A stretch of 64,000 nucleotides of DNA from Methylacidiphilum caldifontis (GTDB lineage: Bacteria; Verrucomicrobiota; Verrucomicrobiia; Methylacidiphilales; Methylacidiphilaceae): assembly GCF_017310505.1 (NCBI RefSeq), contig NZ_CP065957.1, forward strand, positions 186,001 through 250,000. Direction: 5' to 3'. The notes beneath the pieces are model-generated. The model made no database searches and was not told where the DNA came from. It saw nothing but the letters and a program-made list of their open reading frames with translations. Position numbers and translations under genes: made by a program. Of this stretch, positions 1 through 8,643 are shown piece after piece (position 1 is the first letter of the stretch; each line of letters starts with the position of its first letter).

Positions 1-978
1 GTAAGGAGACATATAGTAATTGAAGGATTGATATTCCATGGCATAAAGAAATGCCTGTCCTAAAGCGGCTAAAACCGGACCCAGAAGTTGTTTCCCATAT
101 TCACTCACCCTATATCCTTTTATTCCTTCCGTTCCGTCCGTATGGAGAGCTACTCCTTGAATAGGTAGGGAACGACCGTCTTTAAAAATAATTTTATTAA
201 TATGAACCATCATTCTATCTCTGAGAGCTGAACCTCCTGCTGATGTTCCAATCAATCGATCTCCAGGTTCCAATAAACGATTTCCTTGAAAATAAAAAGG
301 TAACCATACCGCTCCTACGACATCTACATCGGTATTGGAGCTGAACGCAGAATTAACTAATGCAGCTTCGATCATTTCTCCTTGAGGTGCAAAGGCATTA
401 ATATCAATATTAGCTGAAGAAATATCCGAATGGCCTATTTCTTGAGTACCTGTAACTTCAACCGCTGAAAGTGAAAGATTGCGAAAAGGGTACCGTTTCC
501 TTGCCCATTTGATAATTACGGGCTGATCAGAAGACTCTGATTCTTTAGCCAGAGCCTTTTGATCCACTAAGCCTCGAGGAACTGGGGCAATGCGATTAGG
601 AGGTTGTTGTTCAATAATTCCAAGAGTTTCTCTTCCCTTTGATTGAGGAGGAGCTTTAATTTGAGTTGGGGGTAAAATGGGTTCTGAACTATTTTCCTTA
701 GAGAGTATAACTTCTTTGGGAACTGCTGCTTTAATGGGAGATTTATCACCTTTTTGGACAATGACCGTTGTATTTTTATCTGTACCCTGGTCCTTTTTTT
801 TTTGTTTCTTTGAGTAAACTTGGGAAACTTGACCTCTAAAATAAAGGTTCCTTGCTCTGCCAACTACTCCAGACATCATTTTTGTCGCAAGGCCGATAGG
901 ATTGACAAAATAAAGGATCATGAAGATGAAAGGAATAGAGATGAATAAGATAATTTTATTTTTTAAAAATCTCTTCAT
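1..978 (-). CDS. VirB10/TrbI/DotG-like type IV secretion core protein, C-terminus cut by window edge
   Basis: An uninterrupted reading frame starts with ATG at 978 and has no stop before base 1, so 326 residues are visible and the C-terminus is missing. Residues 9-27 form one membrane segment. A long Lys/Pro/Gln-rich linker follows (about 40-140), then a globular part with features of the VirB10/TrbI fold: a 'LVNSAF' strand and an 'EPGDRLIGTSAGG' segment near residues 230-247, followed by a conserved 'MVHINKIIFKDGRSLPIQG' strand pair. In this family the protein spans from inner to outer membrane and links ATPase energy to the channel. Its start overlaps the end of the VirB9-like gene by 4 bp (ATGA), so the two are translationally coupled. 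DotG of type IVB systems shares this C-terminal domain, so IVA versus IVB is undecided. Confidence 0.8.
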   Translation of the reverse strand, partial: MKRFLKNKIILFISIPFIFMILYFVNPIGLATKMMSGVVGRARNLYFRGQVSQVYSKKQKKKDQGTDKNTTVIVQKGDKSPIKAAVPKEVILSKENSSEPILPPTQIKAPPQSKGRETLGIIEQQPPNRIAPVPRGLVDQKALAKESESSDQPVIIKWARKRYPFRNLSLSAVEVTGTQEIGHSDISSANIDINAFAPQGEMIEAALVNSAFSSNTDVDVVGAVWLPFYFQGNRLLEPGDRLIGTSAGGSALRDRMMVHINKIIFKDGRSLPIQGVALHTDGTEGIKGYRVSEYGKQLLGPVLAALGQAFLYAMEYQSFNYYMSPY

Positions 979-1946
979 TTTCTAGTTTCTTTCCAGATAA
1001 GGGAAAAGGATTGATCAGGAGAAAAAGGAGGATTAGAAATAATTAAAAAACCACTTGTAATCTCGGCTGGAGATAAAACAACTTTGTTTAACGACACATA
1101 ATCTGGTATGAAACGGCTCTGACCAATGGCTACTCTTAAAGTCGATTCATCTAACCGGACTTTGTAAGGATAAATATTTTTCCATGCAAAAGAAATGGCC
1201 AAGGGTCCGGAAGAAAATCTATAAATATAATAATAATCGAATCCAGTAAGTTTTGACCTTTTAAATATAGCCATTCTTTTGATATCCATGGGCTTGATGG
1301 ATCCTTCTCGAACTAAAAGATCATAATTGGCTATAATTTGAGCGATACTACCTACAGCAGAGATATCTCCATCGTTTTCCGCTGAAAAAGAAGCCAGTTG
1401 AACAGAAAAATTAGATCCATTTTTACTAAAAGGGGCTACTCGAATGAGACTGACAGCCTTTTTAAAATCTGACTCTACAAAAATATGGTAAAGGCGGGTG
1501 CGATTTCCTTGGAAAAAAACTAAAAGTGAAGTATCACCCGTTGTATCCAAGGATCTGAGAATGAGTTTTGTTCCCTGTTTAGAAATATGAATTAATTTTC
1601 CATCTCCAAGTTCCCATCCCAGGATCGGTTCGGAAAATTCAATAGCTAAAGGATATCCTGGTGCAGTCCTAAGAATTTCGACTTGGCCGTCTTCTTGATG
1701 GATCAGTCTTACTTTTTCTTGTAGAAATTCAACGAGCTCATCATCGGTGAGCTCTTCAGCCCTTTTTCCGTTAATGATGACCGGAGGAGCATCTTCTTCG
1801 GTAATTTGAACGTTTGAATTTTGGTTTGTGGAACCACTTTGAAAAGAGGAGTTAAGAGGGTTTCGTGAATCTAAGGGATCGATCTGTTGACTATTGATAA
1901 TGAAAGGAAAACCAAAAAGAAAAAAAACAGCTAACTTTCTTTTCAT
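975..1946 (-). CDS. VirB9/DotH-like type IV secretion core protein
   Basis: This 323-residue exported protein has a signal peptide (residues 1-19, ending near 'INSQQ') and a Ser/Asn-rich linker. A beta-rich middle (about 100-160) has the VirB9-type pattern of a strand, 'LILRSLDTTGDTSLLVFF', an Arg and then 'YHIFVE'. The C-terminal half is a second beta domain. In VirB9, and in DotH which shares this fold, the protein forms the outer-membrane ring with the VirB10/DotG partner. It sits between the VirB8-like and VirB10-like genes with 4-bp overlaps on both sides, which is the standard 8-9-10 (or I-H-G) gene order. The assignment rests on fold pattern plus gene order rather than strong sequence identity. 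Confidence 0.65.
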   Translation of the reverse strand: MKRKLAVFFLFGFPFIINSQQIDPLDSRNPLNSSFQSGSTNQNSNVQITEEDAPPVIINGKRAEELTDDELVEFLQEKVRLIHQEDGQVEILRTAPGYPLAIEFSEPILGWELGDGKLIHISKQGTKLILRSLDTTGDTSLLVFFQGNRTRLYHIFVESDFKKAVSLIRVAPFSKNGSNFSVQLASFSAENDGDISAVGSIAQIIANYDLLVREGSIKPMDIKRMAIFKRSKLTGFDYYYIYRFSSGPLAISFAWKNIYPYKVRLDESTLRVAIGQSRFIPDYVSLNKVVLSPAEITSGFLIISNPPFSPDQSFSLIWKETRK

Positions 1947-2740
1947 TTTTTACTAGGCCCTTTTTTTGTAGTTGATTGAAATTCTTTTTTTAATGTATCA
2001 ACCGAATCCCCTATTGGAATTGTATATGACCAGATCTTTTCAGCTTCGACTCCTTGATATTCTTCTACTCCTTCAAGAATAAGACCTAAGGGATTCAGAG
2101 GTGTATTACGACCTTCTGAAATGTAAAAGAGATTAACAACCGATTCGCTTGTTACATCGGGCATTCCGTTTAGAATTCTGTAACGAGCTCGATCACATTT
2201 TGCTGCAACAATTAAATATTTAGGAAGTTTTGGAGAGTGATAGCGACGTACCTCCCTTAGATTCCATACTATTCTTTCTCCACTAGCCGCATTCATTGCT
2301 AAGGGGATATAAACTTCTTTAAACGCTGCAACAACTCTAGGAGAAACTCGATCTGCAACGGTAGATAGTGTGTACGATCCAGGACTCACTTCATAAAGAG
2401 CTTTCCCTATTTGGTGGAGAAAAGAAAAAATCATGTCTTCTCTTAACTTGAACATTTCTGTTTTTGGCCATATGACATAACCGGGAAGGTCAACAATCAT
2501 ACGTGTGGGTTCATGAATCTTATAATAAAGGGTGCAGGCTAAAAAAATGAGAACCAGACTTTGGAAGAAGCAAAGAAGCAACAACCAACTATTAACAACG
2601 GCTATGTCTTCTTTCCATTCCCAGACCGTTCTTAAAAAAGTGGGTAGCCTAATCTTTTGACTTTTATAAAATACATCCCTTACCCTTTCGGGAGGGTTAA
2701 CCTCGTGAGGGTTTTTAAAATTCATAAAATTTCGGACCAT
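1943..2740 (-). CDS. VirB8/DotI-like inner-membrane type IV secretion protein
   Basis: The product has 265 residues: a cytoplasmic N-terminus of about 48, one membrane segment (about 50-74, 'WLLLLCFFQSLVLIFLACTLYYK'-like hydrophobic run) and a periplasmic domain of about 180 residues. That topology and size match VirB8 and DotI, which nucleate the inner-membrane part of the secretion channel. It is the first gene of the minus-strand run leading into the VirB9-like and VirB10-like genes. A second ATG at 2725 is an alternative start; neither start has an obvious ribosome site. Only 17 bp separate this start from the divergent ATPase gene. Family assignment is by topology and gene order, so it is moderate. 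Confidence 0.6.
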   Translation of the reverse strand: MVRNFMNFKNPHEVNPPERVRDVFYKSQKIRLPTFLRTVWEWKEDIAVVNSWLLLLCFFQSLVLIFLACTLYYKIHEPTRMIVDLPGYVIWPKTEMFKLREDMIFSFLHQIGKALYEVSPGSYTLSTVADRVSPRVVAAFKEVYIPLAMNAASGERIVWNLREVRRYHSPKLPKYLIVAAKCDRARYRILNGMPDVTSESVVNLFYISEGRNTPLNPLGLILEGVEEYQGVEAEKIWSYTIPIGDSVDTLKKEFQSTTKKGPSKK

Positions 2741-2757
2741 TTATTTAATAGAAAGTC

Positions 2758-4848
2758 ATGGATAGAAATTTTTTTTATGCGCCAACGAATACAGAGATAT
2801 ATCGGAAAATTAGAAAGGAGCAGGATCAATTAGAGGCATTTCTTCTTAAAGAACGGCTTATCGTTGCTGAAACTCTAAAAGAATGGAAAAAATTAGATTC
2901 ATTCTTTGATCTCGAAAAAATGTTGCTTCGAAATGCCTCACTTTTTCCATGGGAGAGATGGGCTGAGTCCTTTAATCGTTCTAATGGCTGGCCTCCTCTT
3001 TATCCGATGGATAGGGATCATCCCCTTCCCTCTACTGCTTTTGGTTCTTTGGGGAAAAAACTTGAGCAAGATTTTAATGCGATCATTTTGTGGAATAACC
3101 CTTTTCATGTGATAGGCATCCTTAATCCTTTTCGTTTAAAAGAGCTTGAAATTTATGCTGCAACTCATTTTGCCGATAAACCGCGTATTTTTTATTTATT
3201 GGCTCCTATTGATCTAGCAAATATGGTCCTAAAGAGAGAGAGGGGTATTGAAGGTTTTCCTGATTGGGAGCAGGAAGATAAGGAAGGATGGTTGAGGTTG
3301 TTAAGGCTGGAAAGTTCTTTTTATCCAAAAGTTGCAGATATTCTTGAGCAGATTCTATTTGGAGTAGATCCTAAAATAGTTGTACCTGAAGGAGCAATCC
3401 AATCTTGTGCAATCATAGAGGACTTTGAAAATGCTTATTTATGGAGAAAATCTCATACTTGGTCATGGGTTGTAACCCCTGAAGCCTTTAATTCAAAGCT
3501 TGAAGATAGACTGATTGAGACTTTAAAAACTAAAATCCAACTGGTTATCTGTTCTCCACGATATTTCCAAAAGTTATCAGAAAGAGTGGAAAGAAATAAA
3601 AAAGTCAGCGGGATAACTTCGGCTGATCCTCTTCATGTTAGAGAATGGCCACAGGTTGATCTCCACCAATTTAATCAATCTGGCATATCCCTATATTACG
3701 CCATTTTAGATAGTGCCATCAATATGGGTGCAAGTGATATTTCCTTAGAACCTAAAGCGGAAAAGGTCCGTGTCCGGTTTCGTATTGATGGCGATTATTA
3801 TGAGCAAGCTCCCTTAAGCAGGCTTCAATACCAGATTCTTTTGGACAGGATAAAACTATTTGGAAATATGGCTGCTGATCAAAAGGGTATTTTTCAAGAT
3901 GGGAGTAGCCATTACATCTATAAAGGAACACGTTATGATCAGCGCTATAGTATTGTTGTGGGTCAAGGAATGGAGGAATTTACAGCCATTCGGATTTTTT
4001 CTTCTCGAATTCCTATTCTGGATGATCTGAATTTAGCTCCACTTGAGTATTCTTTTCTTTTATGGTTTCTCCAGAATGGTCAAGGAATGTTTGTTTCAAC
4101 TGGTCCAACAGGAAGTGGCAAAACGACAACTCTTTATGCAATGCTAAACCATATAAGTTCTCCGAGAAAAAAAATAATTACAATAGAGAATCCTGTGGAA
4201 AAACATTTCCCTGAAGCTTTGCAGATTGAAGTGCGCGAAAAAGCAGGGATTACTTTTGCCTCAGCTCTTCGAGGAATTGTGAGACAAGACCCAGATGTTA
4301 TAATGATAGGTGAAATACGGGATAGAGAAAGTGCTCAAATCGCCGTTGATTCAGCTTTAACGGGACATCTTGTCTTTACCTCTATCCATGCTACTGATCC
4401 TGTCGGGGTAATGGAAAGAATGGTTCAGAGTTTTGGAATTGACCGGCTTGCTGTTTCTTATGCTTTGAAACTTGTTATTTCTCAAAGACTTGTTTCAAAA
4501 TTGTGTCCTTATTGCAAAAAATTAAGAAATGCCACGGCAGAAGATCTAAGGTTTTTCCCTCACTGTGCGATTGCAGAACCTTGTATTGCCGAATCCCCTG
4601 GTTGTCAAGCTTGTAGAGGAACAGGAACTGCAGGTAGAATGCCGATACTTGAGCTTCTTCCATTTGATAGTGAGATCATTTCACTCATCGAAAAGGGGGC
4701 TAGTCCCAACAAACTGCGTGCTCACAATGAAAGTAGAGGTTTTAAACCACTGTCCATCCAAGCCGCAGAACTTTTTTTTACAGGGACAATATCCAAAGAG
4801 GAAGCTCTTCTGCTTCTATCCTCTCGTTCTTACGCTTCTCTTTTTTAA
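2758..4848 (+). CDS. GspE/PilB-family pilus or secretion ATPase
   Basis: This is a 696-residue cytoplasmic hexameric-type ATPase. The first ~300 residues are unusual and unrecognised. A GspE N2-like domain follows (about 315-420, 'GASDISLEPKAEKVRVRFRIDG'). Then come the Walker A 'GPTGSGKTTT' (about 448-457), a Walker B region 'DPDVIMIGEIRD' (about 511-522) and the His box 'TSIHATDP'. A tetra-cysteine zinc site 'CPYC...CQAC' (about 583-619) is typical of GspE/PilB extension ATPases and absent from PilT. It would power pilin or pseudopilin assembly. In IncI-type conjugation systems a PilQ ATPase of this family sits beside a type IVB channel, which fits the divergent VirB8-10-like genes. It is long for the family because of its N-terminus. 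Confidence 0.85.
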   Translation: MDRNFFYAPTNTEIYRKIRKEQDQLEAFLLKERLIVAETLKEWKKLDSFFDLEKMLLRNASLFPWERWAESFNRSNGWPPLYPMDRDHPLPSTAFGSLGKKLEQDFNAIILWNNPFHVIGILNPFRLKELEIYAATHFADKPRIFYLLAPIDLANMVLKRERGIEGFPDWEQEDKEGWLRLLRLESSFYPKVADILEQILFGVDPKIVVPEGAIQSCAIIEDFENAYLWRKSHTWSWVVTPEAFNSKLEDRLIETLKTKIQLVICSPRYFQKLSERVERNKKVSGITSADPLHVREWPQVDLHQFNQSGISLYYAILDSAINMGASDISLEPKAEKVRVRFRIDGDYYEQAPLSRLQYQILLDRIKLFGNMAADQKGIFQDGSSHYIYKGTRYDQRYSIVVGQGMEEFTAIRIFSSRIPILDDLNLAPLEYSFLLWFLQNGQGMFVSTGPTGSGKTTTLYAMLNHISSPRKKIITIENPVEKHFPEALQIEVREKAGITFASALRGIVRQDPDVIMIGEIRDRESAQIAVDSALTGHLVFTSIHATDPVGVMERMVQSFGIDRLAVSYALKLVISQRLVSKLCPYCKKLRNATAEDLRFFPHCAIAEPCIAESPGCQACRGTGTAGRMPILELLPFDSEIISLIEKGASPNKLRAHNESRGFKPLSIQAAELFFTGTISKEEALLLLSSRSYASLF

Positions 4849-4892
4849 AATTTTTTTAGTTTCTTTTTTATCTTTCAACCTACTTCATAAAT

Positions 4893-5813
4893 ATGAACAA
4901 TCCACAGGTTCATCTTGAAGCTACACAAGGCATGCCATCTTCTCTTTTAATGGCTCATTTTATTAGTCCAAATTTCCATAACCTGAATCTGGCCGAATCT
5001 TCTGCTCTTTCGTTCCAGCTACCTCCCTTTAAAAGAATTTCAAAGGCTTTACCGTTAATCTTGGGGTTGGGTGCAGCCGGTTATGGTGTTTACGCTCTTT
5101 TATCAAAGTTTCGATCAAAAGAACCTCATGAAGTTCGAGATGAAATTCAAAAAGAACCCATTCATTTTTTATCCCTTGATAAAGAAGATTCCAATAAGAA
5201 AGGGCTAATCCTTCCCACAAGCAATGAAGCAGAAAGACAGCGGTTAAAAGCAATACAAAAAGCTCAACAAAATGAACTTAGCGAAAAGCCTGAGCCTTTT
5301 GTTTTACGTGGGCTTAAGACAATGACTCGGTTAGGAGGCTCAAACTATGCAGGTCTTTTGGGAGCGGAGATTGCTGGTCCAAATCTCTACGCATCGATGC
5401 AATCCTTAACCCAAGGAAAGTTTGGAGATGCTCTGATTAATTTAAGTGAGGCGGCCTTAAAAGGCGGGGTAGCTGTAGGGCTTGGAAAAATCGGTGAAAA
5501 TGTAGGTCAACATGTTATGGGAGGTATTCCTTTAGTTGGAAAACCAATTGGGGGATGGATTGGATGGGTAGTGGGTTCATCTATTGGTGAAAGAGTTGGA
5601 AGGAACATTGAAAAATTTTTAGATCAATTCAAAGCGCCTCCTGAAAGCATAAATAATCTAAAGAAATCTGAATCTTTTTTTACCAAAATTCAAAATTTTA
5701 AGAATGAAGAAGCCCCCTTTTTATATTTGCCTGAAAAGAGTCAACCTCATTTTTCTTCCTGTTCTATGCCTGTTCAATCCTACTATAAAGAAGGAGAGGA
5801 AAAAATTCGATAA
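4893..5813 (+). CDS. Glycine-zipper membrane-active protein, unknown function
   Basis: Function is not recognised. The 306-residue protein has a hydrophobic segment at about 48-66 ('LPLILGLGAAGYGVYALL') and a charged linker. A glycine-rich region at about 140-240 has repeated GxxxG spacing ('GGIPLVGKPIGGWIGWVVG'), the pattern of packed membrane helices or glycine zippers seen in some pore-forming and channel-blocking proteins. The C-terminus is hydrophilic. It begins 44 bp after the pilus ATPase and is followed 27 bp later by a hydrophilic protein, so the three are probably one transcript. It could be a channel component or a secreted effector; the sequence does not decide. Confidence 0.6.
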   Translation: MNNPQVHLEATQGMPSSLLMAHFISPNFHNLNLAESSALSFQLPPFKRISKALPLILGLGAAGYGVYALLSKFRSKEPHEVRDEIQKEPIHFLSLDKEDSNKKGLILPTSNEAERQRLKAIQKAQQNELSEKPEPFVLRGLKTMTRLGGSNYAGLLGAEIAGPNLYASMQSLTQGKFGDALINLSEAALKGGVAVGLGKIGENVGQHVMGGIPLVGKPIGGWIGWVVGSSIGERVGRNIEKFLDQFKAPPESINNLKKSESFFTKIQNFKNEEAPFLYLPEKSQPHFSSCSMPVQSYYKEGEEKIR

Positions 5814-5840
5814 AACTTCTTAATTAAAAAGGAGTAGAAA

Positions 5841-6560
5841 ATGAATGAACAAAAACGGATCGAATTAATGGCTCATCGTGGAAACGAAGAAAAACCTACA
5901 GCTCAAGTCCAATCCCTGCAACATGTCCCCATAACTTTATCTCCTTCAGGAGATATGACTTCATCCAATAACAAAAATGCACACGGAATTCATTTAGATG
6001 AAAAAGAAAAATTATCTTCTACTCAATCCCCAGAAAGCGTTGAACCTTTAAATGCGCTGGGAATGTCGGATTTAAAAGCTATAGGAGAGACTAAAACTAT
6101 TGCTCGTGAAAGGTTAAATGAAGCCATGAGCTCTACACCAGAGCAGCAAAAAGAGATTAGAGAAAATCTAAAATTCTTTTTGGAGAGAAATCAACAAAGG
6201 TTAATGACCAGAGATTTCAAAAGCTTGGGAGAAAAAGCAGAAAAACTTTCGGAGGAGCGATGCAGCTTTTGCTATTCTAACTCTAATCTAACTCCCAATA
6301 AAAACACTGAAATAAGCATAGAACAACAAAAAAAAGAAACTTTACCTTCTTATTGGAATTCACCCGAGATAGGCAAAGGACCTTTGATTCAGGGGGAATT
6401 TTGGCAAAAAGCCTATGAAAGCAGGGAGAGATTGAAAGAGATTGAGAGAGAACATAAAGAAGCTCCTCTTTTCAAAGCTGAAGGCTTAAGCCCTAATTAT
6501 AATTATAATTCTTTAATTCCAGAGCTTGATCAACAGAAGACTCATCAGAAAGTTCGGTAA
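5841..6560 (+). CDS. Hydrophilic hypothetical protein of the secretion island
   Basis: The product is not recognised. It has 239 residues, is strongly hydrophilic, rich in Glu, Lys, Gln, Asn and Ser, and has neither signal peptide nor membrane segment. Residues about 70-130 and 190-220 are likely helical ('ENLKFFLERNQQRL', 'ESRERLKEIEREHKEAPLF'). A clear ribosome site AAGGAG lies at 5829-5834, seven bases before the ATG, which supports both the gene and its start. Its position after the glycine-zipper gene suggests a cytoplasmic partner or chaperone-like protein, but that is inference from context only. Confidence 0.6.
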   Translation: MNEQKRIELMAHRGNEEKPTAQVQSLQHVPITLSPSGDMTSSNNKNAHGIHLDEKEKLSSTQSPESVEPLNALGMSDLKAIGETKTIARERLNEAMSSTPEQQKEIRENLKFFLERNQQRLMTRDFKSLGEKAEKLSEERCSFCYSNSNLTPNKNTEISIEQQKKETLPSYWNSPEIGKGPLIQGEFWQKAYESRERLKEIEREHKEAPLFKAEGLSPNYNYNSLIPELDQQKTHQKVR

Positions 6561-6575
6561 GAATAGATCAAAAAC

Positions 6576-7163
6576 TTAACCCTTGTTTGATATCAGTTCA
6601 TAAAAGGCACGTGTTTTTTTAATTTCTTTTCGGAGATAAGTATTCGCCTTTTTTAAACGATCTATAACTTGACGTTTGGTCAGTCCTAAGTAATACCCAA
6701 TTGAAACATTGTTTAGGAACTCACCTTCAAACGATTTATTTTGAAAAGTTCCTAGAGCGCATATTCCTAAACAATTAAAAGGGCAGTCCCTGTTCTCAAG
6801 AACCATCCTCTTATTTTTACAACCTTTTACATACTGACAGAGAGAAACAGGTTGCAGATTACTCTCGGAGAAGGTCTTAGACCTTAAAGAAGGAAATAAA
6901 ACTAGAAGGTCTTCAAAATAAATTTCGAGTAGTTTTTTAGGCCAACTCTGAGGATGAACCATTAAGTTTAGCCATTTTCCTTCTAAAAATATTGATTCAA
7001 TGGCATGAGAATTGGGATGAGACTCATAAGTTAATAGTGTTTCAGGGATAGCAGGCAGAATTTTATGGAACTTGGCTATAGTTTTTTCCCAAAGGATTTT
7101 CTGGATAACCTCTCCAGTCTGATAGTTAGAATTGTGCGATAAGAATGAATTTAACTCGTTCAT
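6576..7163 (-). CDS. Cysteine-cluster protein with C-terminal helix-turn-helix
   Basis: This 195-residue protein is unrecognised as a whole. It has a cysteine cluster in the middle (about residues 108-140: 'SLCQYVKGC' and 'DCPFNCLGICALG'), which could bind zinc or an iron-sulfur cluster. The C-terminal ~45 residues ('IGYYLGLTKRQVIDRLKKA') resemble a sigma region 4 / LuxR-type helix-turn-helix. Together this suggests a metal- or redox-sensing regulator of the surrounding secretion genes. It is convergent with the gene ending at 6560 and divergent, with a 30-bp gap, from the gene starting at 7194. Regulator status is inference; the motif and the cysteines are visible directly. Confidence 0.55.
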   Translation of the reverse strand: MNELNSFLSHNSNYQTGEVIQKILWEKTIAKFHKILPAIPETLLTYESHPNSHAIESIFLEGKWLNLMVHPQSWPKKLLEIYFEDLLVLFPSLRSKTFSESNLQPVSLCQYVKGCKNKRMVLENRDCPFNCLGICALGTFQNKSFEGEFLNNVSIGYYLGLTKRQVIDRLKKANTYLRKEIKKTRAFYELISNKG

Positions 7164-7193
7164 GTTTTTTCTGTCTATTTCTACTTTATTAAT

Positions 7194-7910
7194 ATGAATC
7201 CTTCAGAAGACACCTCTCATGTTTTAGAATCTTTTCGATTTAAAACCGTTTTCCCCTCTTATTTTGAACCTGGTAAATTTTTACATTTCTTTTTAGCCGA
7301 GCCTCGTTTATTTAAAGCAGATGTAATACGTATTCCCAATGATATAATTGAATCTCTTTGTTCTTTTGCTTCCATTTATCCCTCTTTTCCTAGTTTTTTT
7401 GGTGTCAGTATGACAGTAGATCGATTAAGTGAAAAAAATCTTCCTTTCTATGGAAGCCTCTCTACCTCATGGCATTATTCTTTTGTGGCTTGTGCCATTA
7501 TTAATCATGCAGTTATAGAGTCCTGTGGGCATTTTTTACAAAATTATTTTTACTTTAAAAATCATCTCTCAAAAGAGAGCCAGAGCGTTATGGGACATCC
7601 TTTTTCACCGATTCTAGGTTGGTGTTATTTCGAAACAACTCAGTTTTGGTTAGAAGATTATGCTCCAATTGTTGGCAAGAGAAACGCTTTTGTGGATAAT
7701 CCAGCTCTATTTAACAAACATGTTCAAAAGATTCAGGAATTTTTCCTTCCCTATCATCTTTTATTTAATGAAGAAGAAAATCCCTATATTTTTATAAGCG
7801 ATAATTATTCAACTTTGGACTTCATTGAGTCATTGAATAAGACCCGTAAAGATATTCCTTTTTTGGCTGTTTCATCTGAATCTGAAACAAATTCTTCTCG
7901 CTCCTTTTAG
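7194..7910 (+). CDS. Hypothetical protein of the secretion island
   Basis: No family is recognised for this 238-residue protein. It is rich in aromatic residues (Phe, Tyr, Trp) and has no signal peptide or obvious membrane helix, so it is likely a soluble globular protein. A stretch around residues 85-120 ('SWHYSFVACAIINHAVIESCGHFL') is mildly hydrophobic with His and Cys. Base composition is the same as its neighbours. It is divergent from the cysteine-cluster regulator and convergent, with a 14-bp gap, with the following minus-strand membrane protein. It lies between the pilus ATPase block and the coupling ATPase. Confidence 0.5.
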   Translation: MNPSEDTSHVLESFRFKTVFPSYFEPGKFLHFFLAEPRLFKADVIRIPNDIIESLCSFASIYPSFPSFFGVSMTVDRLSEKNLPFYGSLSTSWHYSFVACAIINHAVIESCGHFLQNYFYFKNHLSKESQSVMGHPFSPILGWCYFETTQFWLEDYAPIVGKRNAFVDNPALFNKHVQKIQEFFLPYHLLFNEEENPYIFISDNYSTLDFIESLNKTRKDIPFLAVSSESETNSSRSF

Positions 7911-7924
7911 TAACAGAGCAACCC

Positions 7925-8593
7925 TTAACTCTTATATTCTTTTCCAATTCTCCAGAATATCCAAAGGCAGATAAATTGTGATAGAATAGCTAAAAATATT
8001 CCCTTTTTCCAAAACAAGGCAATAATTGACATCGCGACACAAAAAAATCCAAAGAAAACTCCTAGGCGTAGAAGTCTAATTTTTGTATTATCGGGTGAAA
8101 AAATAATCTTCCTAAGCAATTCTAATAATTCAGGATAAAAAAATTCTCTTTGAACACGGCAAGAAAAATCGATTTTATGCGCCAACGACCGAACTTTTTG
8201 AAATTCGTCTTCATTAACCACGATAAAATTCATAATGAGTTTCTGATCTGAAAAGATCGATCCTCGAATAGCTCTTAAAAATCCCGTCCCAATAAGATTT
8301 CGGTATAATCCAACCATGAGAATTTTTGAAGGAGAGTCCGCTCGTATTGTTTTTGAGAGAAGAGCGGCAGCAAACTGTTCAAAATTTTCATATCCATAAT
8401 TATTCCAGGCATTTTCGCGTAAAAGAAACCATTCCCCTGTCTCTGATTCCTGACTATAAACAACTGATCCATCGGGCCATCGATCAGGCCAAAATTCCTC
8501 ATAGGCTTTTATCCAGAAACCTTCAATAAGATTCTGAGAGACTGCAATAGCCCATTTTCTTATTGGTTCAGGCCAACCTGTTTCATAGTTCAT
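7925..8593 (-). CDS. Hypothetical protein with C-terminal membrane hairpin
   Basis: This protein of 222 residues is not recognised. About 170 soluble residues, with a Trp-rich N-terminus ('YEEFWPDRWPDGSVVY'), are followed by two adjacent membrane segments at about 175-215 ('LGVFFGFFCVAMSIIALFW' and 'GIFLAILSQFICLWIFW') and a short basic tail. The topology would leave the soluble domain on the cytoplasmic side, anchored by a C-terminal hairpin. It is divergent from the coupling ATPase gene with only 50 bp between the starts, so the two may share a regulatory region. A role at the inner-membrane base of the secretion machine is plausible but unproven. Confidence 0.5.
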   Translation of the reverse strand: MNYETGWPEPIRKWAIAVSQNLIEGFWIKAYEEFWPDRWPDGSVVYSQESETGEWFLLRENAWNNYGYENFEQFAAALLSKTIRADSPSKILMVGLYRNLIGTGFLRAIRGSIFSDQKLIMNFIVVNEDEFQKVRSLAHKIDFSCRVQREFFYPELLELLRKIIFSPDNTKIRLLRLGVFFGFFCVAMSIIALFWKKGIFLAILSQFICLWIFWRIGKEYKS

Positions 8594-8643
8594 AAACTAA
8601 ATATAGGGCTTATAAAAAGAACCAACCTATTAATACAAATGAA

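Noticed and set aside
567-863. 98-residue minus-strand frame
   Set aside because: It lies in another frame inside the VirB10-like gene, whose own frame is open to the window edge and has family features; the short frame is Lys/Leu-rich with none.
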